Part shown: one piece after another, positions 1 through 11,135 of the stretch
Layout of the letters: each line of letters begins with the position of its first letter
How positions within the stretch are numbered: the first letter of the stretch is position 1
NCBI GenBank assembly: GCA_002812745.2
Contig: NCSJ02000102.1
Span: forward strand, 1 to 64,000
Reading direction: 5' to 3'
DNA length: 64,000 nucleotides
From: Scytalidium lignicola
Taxonomy: Eukaryota > Ascomycota > Leotiomycetes
Translations under genes and position numbers: made by a program
Notes under the pieces: generated by a model
Database searches by the model: none
Told to the model about the DNA's origin: nothing
The model's input: the letters and a program-made list of their open reading frames with translations, nothing else

Positions 1-1744
1 TTATAATTGTAAACCTTAAGAAAACAATACTTAAGAATATATAATTACTTATTAACAAGTTTTAAAAGCTTTAATACAACCTTTAACTAACTTATAAGAC
101 AATTAATATTCTTTATAAGAAGTTGATTATTACTTGTTAAAGATCTTCAACATATAGATATATTATTTCAGACTTATTAAAAGACTTAGAATAACTTATT
201 AACAAACTCTACTTGTTTATTATATTGTACAAAAAGGNAAAAAGAACAAGAATACTATAATAAAACTTACTTTATAAACTATCATTACTATACTAATCAT
301 AAAATAAACTAACAATTTAATTTGTAAAGTTTTAAGTATACTACTTTATACTCTTAAACATAAAGAAGATGCTTTATATATAAAAGAGAAAGATATTGAT
401 CATAAAAACACTTGTAAGAAGAGTAAGATGTAGAGAAAGTACATTTTAAAGCTAAAAATATAAGTAAATTTAACTTTAACATTTATAACTTTAAATAATG
501 TTTTAACAAATAGTTTAAACAATACATTGTTAATTATAAAAGAAATAACTCTAAAAAGGAATTAAACCTTACTTTTAAGATTTTATTCGTTGATAATAAC
601 CTAGAAACAAACCTTAAAGAACTTAATTAGCTTAAAATCATATTCTTTACTATAATTATATTCTTTATCTTATGTAAAAGTTTCTTAGTAGAATTAACTA
701 TATTAATTATTATAAAACTAGCTAATAATACTTTCTTATACTAATTAACTACTAAAGTACTAATGATTAAGAATTACCCTTAAGAACTTGACTTAAAAAC
801 CTTCATAACAATTATAACAGAAGTGTATAATATGAAGAGCTTAACAAGGTATAATTCAAGATAATTTCATGAAATCTTGATTAATACAAAAGTTACAAAG
901 TATTTCATAACTAGTTATAGTCAATTTGAAGTTTTACAATAAGTAGACTAAACTATAACATTAAATACCATAATCAAAAGCATAATAATAATATAATTCA
1001 GAATCAAGAGTACAACTTTGATAAGTTTTATACTAGTGAATATACTAATTAAATAAATTGAATTTTATGTAATTGAATTAACTACTTCCTTTTTGTTATA
1101 CTTAATGGATATAGACTAATTGAGTATGTATTTCAACAACCTTACAAACTTACTTATTACCTTACAGAAAAGCATTTTAGTTATATAATGATTTAGTTAT
1201 AACTTTCTACTTTAAAACATATCTTTATACATTTTCGTTTTTAATTCATTAAAGAAAAAAAATTTGTTTCTTAATTAATGTAGAATTATAATACTTATAT
1301 TAACATTTCAACTATTTGTTAATAGTTAGATTATAATGTATATTAGACTATACAGGTTATAATATCAACAAAAACTTATTAGAATACTTTACTAAGTTTT
1401 GTACTTATTGTTAATGTTATAAGAAGTTATTAGGAAAGTTTATATTTAATTTATAGAATAATATTAACTTTAACTACTTTATTATCGTTAATATCTTTTA
1501 TATTAACAACAAACTAATACTTTATATTATCAACAAGAGAATATATTACCAAGTTAATAAATAACTTCAAAATATTAATACAAAGTATTACTTAAAACAC
1601 TTTATATACTTATTAGATTAATACTTATTTAAGGCTTTTAAACTAAATTATTATTAACGTTAAAAAGAACTTTATTAATAAGGAGTTCTAATAAAGTATT
1701 ATAATCATAAGAATAACCTTAAAAGTAATCTTAATAAAAGTTCA

Positions 1745-2100
1745 TAACTTAATTAGTTGTTATAGGTTTGACCTAACAAGCTAATTAGTGTAGGCTTAAG
1801 GCTTGGTACACAGCAAGTATATACAGAGAACCTAACAATTAGAGGTCATATAATTAAGGATCATTAGATCATTAGATCTTATAATCCAGGATAAATCAAA
1901 GGATCTTATGATCTTATAATCTAACTGTATTTTATTATCTATATAAGTATACTATAAGAACATAAGAGTAGACCTCTTATATTCAACTTAAATACATTAT
2001 TAAATCTTACCTTTAACTTAACTACTTGCTTATATGTCATATGTTTCTACTGTCCTTAAACATTTACCTTACCTTTAATTATCTAATGACCTAGATAATA
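1745..2100 (+). repeat. Putative 5' LTR of the gypsy relic
   Basis: This stretch is less AT-extreme than its surroundings and lies just upstream of the gag-like remnant. It contains a TATA-like CTATATAAG followed by CTTATATTCAACTTAA, which resembles the core of the LTR-like copy at 8968-9340 (CTATATAAG, then CCTTATATTCAACCTAA). The remaining sequence has diverged too far for me to fix the ends or to find a primer-binding site. LTR identity is an inference from this short match and from position. Confidence 0.35.
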
Positions 2101-2544
2101 TAGTTTTATAACATTTTGAACATTATCTATCTTGATAAATTAAGATTTGGAAATAAACATACTAATAAATAACAACAATGAACAACAACCTGNAAAAAGG
2201 TTCTAAAGAAAGCTTTGAAGAAGAATCTGAAGAGGAATTTGAGGAAGTATTTAAGGAAAGTTCAAAAGATAATTTTAAAGTAGACTAAGATAAAGATTAA
2301 ACTATTAAGGAAATTAATATCCAGAGAGGAATGTTAAAGGAAGTTGTTATATTATTAAAGTAACTTACTAAGTTAACAAAAGAATCAATTGTAAAAGAAT
2401 TGTCAAGAGTTATAAGAAAGAAGTTAATACTTTCATTATCTAAACCTAACTTAAAACCAGTTTTAATACCAAGAGCTCTAAGTCCAAACCCTGATCCAGA
2501 CTTTAAACCAGAGGATAATACTGAATAAGTCTTAATAACAATAC

Positions 2545-3115
2545 TTAAAGAAGTTAAAATTATTAGACTAGACTTGTTTTATAAGGACAAAAAAAAAGCT
2601 AAAAGCATATCTTACTTAGACAAGGATATATTTAGTATTAAATAATCATTTATTACTTGGAAATACATATAAAGTCTTATAAGTATTAACATACTTAAAA
2701 GGAATAGTTAAAACTTAGTTTTAACCTTTTAAAGATGAATAGTTTATAACAAACAAGGAAATAACAAAACAAGTAGTAATCAACATCATTATAAGTTAAG
2801 TTAACTATATAAGAGAACTTAAACATTTGTATAAAGATGTTAATGAAAAAAAAGAATACTAAAAGATGATTAACTTACTTTAAACAAACCAAGAGCCTTA
2901 ATGAATATACAATACTTTATTACTAGTATACAATATCAATTAACTAAAGAGAAGAAGTACATATACATTAGTATAAGATCAGATTAAAAGACTTTATTAA
3001 AGAAGAACTATATCAAAGGCTTATGATTATTACATTTAATACTCTTATCAACTTATTTATCAAAATCAAGAATGAACAATATAAGATAAGCTTAGATAAG
3101 AAAGGAGGATCTTAC
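2545..3115 (+). mobile_element. Degenerate Ty3/gypsy gag
   Basis: Reading through the stops, the translation has the order of a fungal gypsy capsid protein: a segment like 'LFYKDKKKAKAY', then 'YLKGIVKT', and near the end 'INLFIKIKNEQYK', which corresponds to the Leu-Ile-x-x-x-Ile-x-Ile-asp-asn-x-x-Tyr block of such gag proteins. Stops replace Gln and Trp positions. No zinc knuckle could be recognised downstream. This is a dead remnant and belongs with the protease and polymerase pieces that follow on the same strand. Confidence 0.55.
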
Positions 3116-4589
3116 TTTAACAAAAAAAAAGACTAATAAGAAAAAGGATTATAATAACCTTATAAAGTTAAATATTATGAAAAAAAGAAAAAAACCTTCA
3201 AAGGAAAAGNAAAAGAAGTATTATAAAAGNAAAAAACNAAAAAAAGGAATTCTTTTAAGANTTTTTCTTAAAGAACTTGACAAAAAGAAAAAAAAATAAA
3301 TTATACTTTAAATACAAACTTTTTAAACATATAACAAATACTTATAAGAAGGATAATAAATCAAGTATAATAGTTAAAGTCAAAGTTATAAGAATTTTAA
3401 GAATTATAGATATTTTATCAAAATCTTTTAAAGAAGAAGATTCTAAGGATAAAGAAAGAAATTCTTTAGAAGAAGAAGTTTGCTAAAGCTTAATAATTAT
3501 ATTATATCATGTTATTAAAATAAATGTAGACAAAATGGTAATAACAAGAATTCTTAAAGTAGACTTTATACTTATGATAAGGACTTAGCATATAAGATAT
3601 CCTCATAATAAGGAAGAAGTTAAGAATTAAAGAAGATAAAGATCAATTCTAAGAGTTAGTAGAATCTAGATGATTATACTAATAAACTTTAAAGGTATAC
3701 TAACAGAATAATATCTTGTTTTTAAAGAAGTATTAATTTTAAGATACTATTTAATGATTAACATAAGAAGTTTAAGAGGATAAGAAATCTTAGACAAGAG
3801 TTAACTTTATAAAACCATATAATAAGNAAAAAACAACTGCTTAAAATAAGAACTTGACTTTAAAGACCTTATTTTAGTTTATAAGATTAATCTTCAGAAT
3901 ATTGTCATAAAAAGAAGAATATACAAATTCCTTTTACTAGTGAAAAGAACTTAAATCTAAGATAACTTTGACTAAATGCCTAAGGATACTTAGATAATAA
4001 TAGAAGAAAGATTAAACTATGTTATATAAGAATAATATAATTTATAATAAAGAAGTTATTTAATGATAACCTTTTAATAAGATTAAACAAAAGTAAAAAC
4101 ATAATATAAAAAAATCTAAGACTTAAGAAAATTAATAAAATAATTACCTAAAGCTGAACAATACTATACTCAACAAGAACAAAGGAAATCAGTTAAGATT
4201 ATAATCAAATAAACCAATTAAAATAAAGAAGCTTTGCTTATAATTAATAAATTAGAAGAAGATTCACTACTTTTAAAAACACTTATTATATTATCAGAGG
4301 AAAACAAACTAATATAAAGAATTAATCAATAGTTCAACTNAAAAAGTAATAATATACCTTTTGAATTTTACAAAGAGAATTCTTAAAGAAAGTAACATCT
4401 TTATCATTAAAATAAGAGAATACCTTAAAGATGAAATAACAGAATAAGTATAAAATACACATATATTCATAAACAATAAAAGCCTAGATAGACTAAAATT
4501 ACAAAACCTTGTTAGAAGACAAATAATATTATTTAAAGAACTTTAAAAGAATGTTGAAGATCTGGAAATCAAAGATAATATATTAGTTA

Positions 4590-4860
4590 ATAATATTAAA
4601 AACATTAATCTTTACTTAATAAACAATAAAGGATCATTATACATTAACATAAAATTATGTAAAAAGCTAATAAGAACTTTAATCAATTCAAGAGCTAAAA
4701 GAAACTTCATTAACAAATAAGTTATAAAGTAATTTAAACTTAATATAAAAGTCAAGGACAATAACTATTTAATATTATTAGCAAACAATACTAAAGTTTA
4801 AAAGCATGTTAACATTTAAACTTAAAACCTAGATATAAGGATTAGTAAAGGCTATTAAGA
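4590..4860 (+). mobile_element. Degenerate retroviral-type protease of the gypsy relic
   Basis: A readable stretch at about 4676 gives T-L-I-N-S-R-A-K-R-N-F-I, which matches the active-site loop of gypsy retropepsins (Asp-Ser-Gly-Ala) with Asp changed to Asn and Gly to Arg, both G-to-A effects expected from RIP. It lies between gag and reverse transcriptase as in intact gypsy elements. The catalytic Asp is lost, so the piece is inactive. Confidence 0.55.
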
Positions 4861-5199
4861 AAAAATATCTTTTGATATTATAAAGTTAAGAATATACTAA
4901 GTTATATTAAGAATTAAGTAGATGAAAAAGTATAATCTAATAATTAATTGAAGAACAAGTATAATTATCTTCTTGAAAGAAGAATAGAATTCAATATCCT
5001 TAGAAGCCATTTATATTAACAAGACTATAAAACATATTCTTAGGGAATATTATGAATAATTAAAGTTATTCACAAAAAGACCTGATAATTTAGCCTTATT
5101 AAAGTATAAACCATAAGATCATAAAATAAAGTTTAAAGAAAAGTTCAAACTAACTTATAAACTAATTTATTAAACAATTCTTATTGAGGATAAGACAAC

Positions 5200-6200
5200 A
5201 AAAAAATAATTGTTCAAGAAAATATGATACTTAAAGGTTTATACAAAGAAAGTTATAACAAAGCTAAAATACTATTACATTATACAAAGAAAGAAGATAA
5301 TCTATTAAGACAACTTTATAATGACTACAAACACTTGAATAATAAAACTAAAAAAGATTAATACTCCTTACCATTAATAGATTTAATGATGAACAAACTA
5401 AAAGGAATTGTTATATTTACTAAGTTAAACTTATAATCAGTATTTAATCTAGTTAAGATTAAACAAAGTAATAAAGGAATAGTTAAACAGAATAGTTAAG
5501 AGAGGATTATACTAGAAGTTAAACTCTTTAATAAGAGTATTGTTATTATTTACAAAGAAATTAAATAACTTAAAAGGTAAGCTTTACAAGGATTATAAAG
5601 GTTTGAACAAAAGAATAATTAAAGACTAATATCCATTATCATTAATAAAGACTACTAAAAATAAGCTTAAGGGTATTAAGTTCTTTATAAAACTAAATTT
5701 ATAATCAACATTTAACCTTATTAGAATAAAGGAAGAGAATAAATAGAAAGTTGTTATTAAGATTAAATATAAGTTGTATAAGTTATTAATTATACTGTTT
5801 AAATTAACAAACATACTTATTATAATATAAAGGATTATAAATAAGGTTATTAAAGAATACTTGAAAAAGTTTGTAATAATATATTTAAACAATATCTTAA
5901 TATACTTAAAGATGTTAAAAGAACATAGAATTTATATGAAAATTATTCTTAAAACATTATAAAAANGTAAGCTTTTGATGTAAGTTAAAGAAATGCAAAT
6001 TCTATAAGACAAAAGTATAATTTTTAAGATACATTATAACATATAATAAAGTTAGAATAACTAAAGAAAAAAACCAAAGTCATCAGAGAATAAACAAAAC
6101 CTAAAATAGTCAAGGAATTATAAAGCTTTTTAGGCTTTGTAAACTATTATTAAAAATTTATAAAAAATTATTTAAGAATAATATTATCATTGACTGAATT
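5200..6200 (+). mobile_element. Degenerate gypsy reverse transcriptase, with a repeated N-terminal block
   Basis: The translation follows the gypsy RT order: a 'KGLYKESYNKAKILLHYTKK' segment near 5235, 'DYKHLN', 'SLPLIDLMMNKLKG', 'FTKLNL', then after a second similar block (about 5595-5750) 'KLTNIL', the active-site box as Y-L-N-N-I-L at about 5882 (both Asp now Asn), and 'KCKFYKTK' with 'FLGFVNYY'-like positions near 6130. Stops interrupt it throughout. The block beginning 'DYK-LN' and reading P-L-x-L-I occurs twice, about 270 bp apart. Confidence 0.75.
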
Positions 6201-6239
6201 AACTAAAAAGGATATATTATACAAGTAAAGAAAAGAACA

Positions 6240-6620
6240 ACAAAGAGCATTTAACATAGTCAAAAAGGCTTTTAAAGAGGATTAAAGTTTTAAAATCTTT
6301 AACTTAGAAAAACTTGTTTAGATTAAAACAAATACATTAAATTATACTTTAAATGTAATTCTAAGCTAATAAAATAAACAAAAAGGTTAAAAACTATTTA
6401 CTTTTTATTTAAGAAAGTTTAGTCTAGCTAAGTAAAACTATTCTATTCATAATAAAGAATTATTAATAATAATGAACATGTTAAGGAAATGAAGAATATA
6501 CACAACAAGAGTAAGGGAACAAATAAAGATATTAACAGATTATATGAATCTAAATGAATCTAAAGTATTTCATAACATTTAAGGAGTTAAACACAAGATA
6601 AGCTAAGTAAGTTAAAACTT
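6240..6620 (+). mobile_element. Degenerate gypsy RNase H
   Basis: Downstream of the RT remnant and in the same direction, the translation contains 'IKTNTLNYTLNVILS' (the first catalytic region, with Asp changed to Asn), then 'FYLRKFSLAK' and 'YSIHNKELLIIMNMLRK'. These correspond to the conserved Ser-Arg-Lys-Leu and Asn-Tyr-x-x-x-x-x-Glu-Leu-Leu-Ala blocks of gypsy RNase H. It is broken by stops. Confidence 0.7.
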
Positions 6621-7029
6621 TATTAAAATATGATTTTAAGATTTAACATATTAAAAGAATTAATAATAAATAAGTAAATACTCTTAATTGAAAACTAAAG
6701 TATATAAACAAAAAGGAGTTAAGCTTATAATAAGTAATCTTAATAAATAATAAAAAAGGAATTACTTATAATTAAGGATAATTAATATTTATATTAACAA
6801 TAATTAATAAGGATTAAATTAACAAGATTCAAAATGAATTATCTAAAGAAAATCCAAAAAACATTAAATACAAGTTTAAANGAAGATTAATAAGAACAAA
6901 TTAACAAGTTATAATATAAGGACAAGAAGTTATACATTCTTAAGAAGTTGTTATAAAACCCTTAATCACTAACATATAATGTAAGCTTAATCACTTTGTA
7001 GTTTATTTATAAGAACAAGCTGATTAGAG

Positions 7030-7300
7030 TTTTATAAATAGTAAAGTATATTGTAAAGTTATAACTTAGGTTAAACACAAGGTTCTTAACTAAAGCTTAG
7101 AGAATATATTCTTATATAAACATTGATAAGTCTAATAAGTTTAACAAGTATAAACTATACCCCTTATCCTTCTTATACCTCTTGTATAAGTCACGTGACC
7201 TAACACTGGTTGGATATTAACACTTCATAAGCTGTTATCCTAATACTTATCAGGTTATGACAATAAGATTTATAACACTATCCTCTTTTTATCTTAACAT
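7030..7300 (-). repeat. LTR-like copy, inverted, inside the gypsy relic
   Basis: The reverse complement of this stretch matches 8968-9240 over most of its length. Shared landmarks include GATAAAAAGAGGATA, ACTTATACAAG and TTTAGTTAAGAACCTT. It lies between the RNase H remnant and the integrase remnant, so it most likely inserted into the element. Exact ends and target-site duplications could not be set in this sequence. Confidence 0.6.
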
Positions 7301-7584
7301 TGCTTTAATGCTTAACTAATAATGTTAAACAATCTCTTATTGTTTGTCAATTATACTTCTTATTCATTATATCCTCTAAATAATCTTATAAGTATGTTAT
7401 ATGTCTGTCTAAAGTTAACCATATTGAAAAGTTTGGTTTTATAATAACTTATAAGTGTTTTTTNCTATGAAAACAATAATAAAGAGTGTATTATATCCAA
7501 TTAAAACATATACTTTACTTTAAAGTTTTAAGAAACATTAATTAAGTATATAAATATTAATAAGAAAATGTTAATAACATTTCA

Positions 7585-7740
7585 TTTATAAACTAATAAT
7601 CAGATAAAAAGATTAAATTAAACATTAAAAGTATATTTATAATGTTATGTAAATTATAAGCAAGACAATTAACATAAGTTATTATTGTTAACACAATTAA
7701 CTTATAACAATTCAAAGTATAAAGTAATAAGATTTATACT
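7585..7740 (+). mobile_element. Degenerate gypsy integrase, end of catalytic core
   Basis: The translation reads T-N-N-Q-I-K-R-L-N-stop-T-L, then 'CYVNYKQDN' and 'LLLLTQLTYNNSKYK'. These are the blocks that in gypsy integrases carry the last catalytic Glu and the following Gln-Asp-Asn-Trp and Ala-Tyr-Asn segments. It continues the plus-strand relic after the inverted LTR-like insertion at 7030-7300. Confidence 0.65.
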
Positions 7741-7919
7741 ATTCTATACAAATCATAAAAAAAGAACTTAATAAGTTTTAAATAAGTATTGAATTATAAT
7801 TGTTATTAGATTCAGTTAACAAGTTAACAAAAANGATTATATAAAATATATACTAAATTAACAAATACAATACAATTTGTAAAAAGAAAAAAAATAAAAA
7901 CATATTATAATAAGAAATA

Positions 7920-8340
7920 TAATGTAAAACTTATATATAAGAAGAGGAATAAAGTTTATCTTCAACGNAAAAAATCTACAAACAAAAAAGATTAAATAAT
8001 ATACTTGACTTTATAAAGTTAAAACCATTTAAGGTTAAAGAAGTTTATAGACTAATAATAATTAAATTAAAGTTATTAAAAGTTATAAAAATATACCTTA
8101 TATTTTATACAACATTATTAAAATTAATACTTAAGAATATACTATTAACATTAAGTATAAAAGTTAAGTTATAACCTAATAAGAAATAAGTAATCAAGAA
8201 AATCTTGAATTATAAATACTGATATAAGAAAATTCAATATTTAATTAAATAAGAAGGATTTTCAGATTCAGACAATTTATAAGAACTTATTGAACATTTA
8301 AAGAATATTAAAAAGATAATAAAGAATTATTATCAAACTT
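7920..8340 (+). mobile_element. Degenerate integrase C-terminus with chromodomain
   Basis: The first part reads 'NKVYLQRKN' and then 'LKPFKVKEVYRL', as in the C-terminal part of gypsy integrases. The second part (about 8215-8335) reads 'KIQYLIK', stop, 'EGFSDSDNL', stop, 'ELIEHLKNIKKIIKNYY', which has the order of a chromodomain (Tyr-Leu-Val-Lys-Trp-x-Gly-Tyr/Phe, then Asn-Thr-Trp-Glu-Pro). The two stops fall exactly on the aromatic-cage Trp positions, as expected from TGG to TAG/TAA. This places the element in the chromovirus branch of Ty3/gypsy. Confidence 0.7.
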
Positions 8341-8967
8341 TAGTTAAAAAGGATCCTTAAGAAAGAGAATTAATTAAGTTAACAAGACAAGTAAAGGATT
8401 AACAACGTTAATACTTAATATAAAAGGGTCAATTAAAGAATATTACTTACCTTTATCAAGAGGATATAATAAACTCTTAATAAAGACTAAGAAGTTGAGT
8501 TTTTCCTTTTCTAACTTTTCTCTTTCNTTTTATTTCTTCTAGTTCTTTGATAATAAAGGTACCTTTTCAAATCATATTTATAGCCTTAAGTTTTAATTAC
8601 TTTTAAAGCTTATAAAAGTATAACTGTTTAATAAGCANTTTATATTATTTAAGTCTTAAAGAAGCTCTTCTTCAAAGTTAAGATAATCCTTCTTATAAAA
8701 AACTTATTTTAACTTGTTAACACTAAGACTAAGAACATCATAACAAGCATCTCTTTAAGTATACTCTAAACATTTGTTAAAGCCTTCAACCTAATAATAA
8801 GTATGATTATTATTTATATAGAATTTGCATTTAAAAGCTATAAGAAAACCAAAGGATTTTATGTTTTCTACTTATTTAATACAAGTCTTATATGTTCAAG
8901 AACAAGAAGGCATTATAAATAAGAAGTATAATAAATGAACAATAAGGATTATTCAACATCAAATATT

Positions 8968-9340
8968 AAGATAATGTTAGGATAAAAAGAGGATAATATT
9001 ATAATTCTTACTGTTATAACTTGATAAGAGTTAAGTAATAGTTTATAAAGTGTTCATAATCAACAGAATATTAAGTTATATAACTTATACAAGTAGTATA
9101 AAGCATATAAAAGGGTATTAAGTCTATACTAGTTATATAAGATCATACTCATTTATCTATATAAGAATATACTCTTTAAGCTTTAGTTAAGAACCTTATA
9201 TTCAACCTAAGTTACAACTTTACTATATATACTTGTTTATTATAATCACAAATACCTTACTTCTACATAAACCTTGTAAGAGTAACCTAGCCTACTTCAT
9301 ATGACTATATTATAAGAAGTCTTATAATAATATCCTATTT
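8968..9340 (+). repeat. LTR-like copy, probable 3' LTR of the gypsy relic
   Basis: This copy is the partner of the inverted one at 7030-7300 and lies downstream of the chromodomain, where a 3' LTR is expected. It has a TATA-like CTATATAAG near 9158 followed by TTCAACCTAAGTTACAACTT. Similarity to the inverted copy is clear up to about 9240 and fades beyond. The right end is an estimate. Confidence 0.5.
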
Positions 9341-9724
9341 TTAACTAATAATACCTTTATAAACATTAAGTAAAAAAAGTTTAAATTTCAAATTAAAGTT
9401 AAAAAGATACTTATAATTAATAATTTAATTAAATTCAATAATAACTTGATTATTTTAAACAAAAATAATAATATAATTTTTTTCAATTAAAAATAATAAT
9501 GTAAAAACTTTAAATTTGTTAACTTTTATTAACTATTAGATATTATTAGTTTTAAAGGAATTATATGCAAAGTAATAACCTTTAAAGATTAATACATTGT
9601 TTAAAGAGCTTGAAGAGTATATATAATTATTGTTAACTAATTAAAAACTTCTTTTAATCNTTTTTTTATTATTTAAATAATTAATCTTTAGAAGAAAAAC
9701 ATTAAAACACTTAATAAGCGTTTA

Positions 9725-10255
9725 TAATAACAAATTAACAATATTAAAAGGAGTTTTAAGTATGTATAATTTAATTGTAATTCTTTTTAATTATTAATGT
9801 TTACAAACACTTCCTTTATAAACAATGTAAACCTTTTCTTATAGATTAATTATATAATTATACTTGTAAACATTAATTTAAAAAGAAATATTGTTTATTA
9901 GTTTTTGATTAAGTATAAGAAAGTTATTAAAAGTATATTAACTTTAAAGCTTTATACTATAACTTATAAATTTAATATTAAAGTTGCTTTAAAGTTAATT
10001 ATTAAGAGAATCCTTAAAATAATTATATTATTAGTTTTTTATACTAATTCAAAGTTATTATACAATTGTTTTATCAAGTTAAGTATTACTTAAGAGAAAT
10101 ATCTCATAATAAACCTTATATGCTTATATTAATTGTACAAATATTATAAGATTATTAAAGTTAAGTAGATTAATAATAATAATAACTTTGTAGATTTTAT
10201 AATAAAATCCAAAGTTTGTAAAATGCTTNAAAAACTTAATTAACAAGAATAAAGT
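9725..10255 (+). mobile_element. Degenerate Ty1/copia reverse transcriptase end and RNase H
   Basis: The translation contains 'FTNTSFINNVNLFL', 'YIIILVNINLKRNI', 'KYKKVIKSILTLKLYTI', then 'LVFYTNSKLLYNCFIKL' and finally 'WINNNNNFVDFIIKSK' with the Trp now a stop. This is the block order of fungal copia RNase H (Thr-Asp-Ala-Ser-Phe-Ala, Lys-Arg-Val-Thr-Arg-Ser-Val, Thr-Asp-Ser-Lys-Ser-Leu-Tyr, Asn-Pro-Ala-Asp-Ala). The open frame at 9905-10093 is a surviving part of it. It is a different superfamily from the gypsy pieces to the left. Confidence 0.7.
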
Positions 10256-10699
10256 TAGTTTATATATAATAGAATAAGTAAAATGAAAAGAGCTTAGAAT
10301 TAAAGGAATTAAAAATGTTATAAAAGTTTAAAAGTATAAGAAGTTTAAAAGTGTTATAAGATTATAAAGCTTCTTATAATATTTTACATATATACAAGAG
10401 NTTTTTATATTTGTTATTATCTTTATAGTTTATTACTGNTTTTTTACAGTTTTTACAGNTTTTTTAATTGTTATTACNTTTTTAGTTATTATTAGTATTA
10501 ACATAATCATATGTAAGCTAGAATCATGTATAGATTAAGTGTATATGTAAATAAAGATTAGACTAGTTTAGTTATAATAAAGGAAAGTAGTATTATACAA
10601 TAATACTTTTTATATAATTATTATAGTATAAACTTACTTATAGTTAATAATAATTAACCATTATATCAACATATATTATCTTTATATATTGAAGATGTA

Positions 10700-11100
10700 C
10701 ATTTACTATAAAGGTAAATTGACATTAATATTGATTTTTTTAATATATATTGTTTTTCTATATAATCCGACTATAATCAAGATATAGTCTAAATTAAGTA
10801 ATTATAACATGTTTATAATGATTATAACACTTGAAATATGTTATAATTACAATGTATTACAGGGTATAAATAGCTTAAAGAACACTTAGTTATAAAGTGT
10901 TTTTAGCAGAAACAGCTTATTATAAGCTGTACCGCATAATACAGTTAACGACTTATAATTATTAGCTTCTCTTTTCATAGCCTAGCTTACAGGCTTGTAA
11001 ACCTGTAAACGAAGTCTACAAATTTTACAGATTATTATCAACTTATTTTAATTATATAATTTCACAATATTTGATGATATTGTTTTATATTTATATATTG
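10700..11100 (+). repeat. Putative copia LTR
   Basis: The stretch follows the copia RNase H remnant on the same strand, is less AT-extreme, and contains a TATA-like TATAAATAG followed by CTTAAAGAACACTTAG and the stem-like pair AGCTTATTATAAGCT. Only one copy is visible here, so calling it an LTR rests on position and promoter-like content. Confidence 0.3.
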
Positions 11101-11135
11101 TTGTACTTGAATTCAATTGTATTTGTTGATTATTT

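Larger units (their letters stand above)
1..11135. repeat. AT-rich RIP-like island with degenerate retrotransposons
   Basis: The whole stretch is overwhelmingly A+T, dense in TA dinucleotides, and has no convincing intact reading frame. Several segments can still be read as retrotransposon proteins in which Gln and Trp codons have become stops and Asp or Gly codons have become Asn, Arg or Lys. These are the changes expected from C-to-T mutation on both strands (RIP). Individual pieces are listed separately. The stretches between them (for example 1-1740, 3120-4590, 8480-8960, 9350-9720 and 10260-10700) are equally AT-rich and hold nothing I can name. Composition was judged by eye. Confidence 0.9.

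Noticed and set aside
3277..3486. Lys-rich 69-residue frame in the AT island
   Set aside because: Chance open stretch in extreme AT sequence; it may overlap decayed gag-pol but shows no motif.
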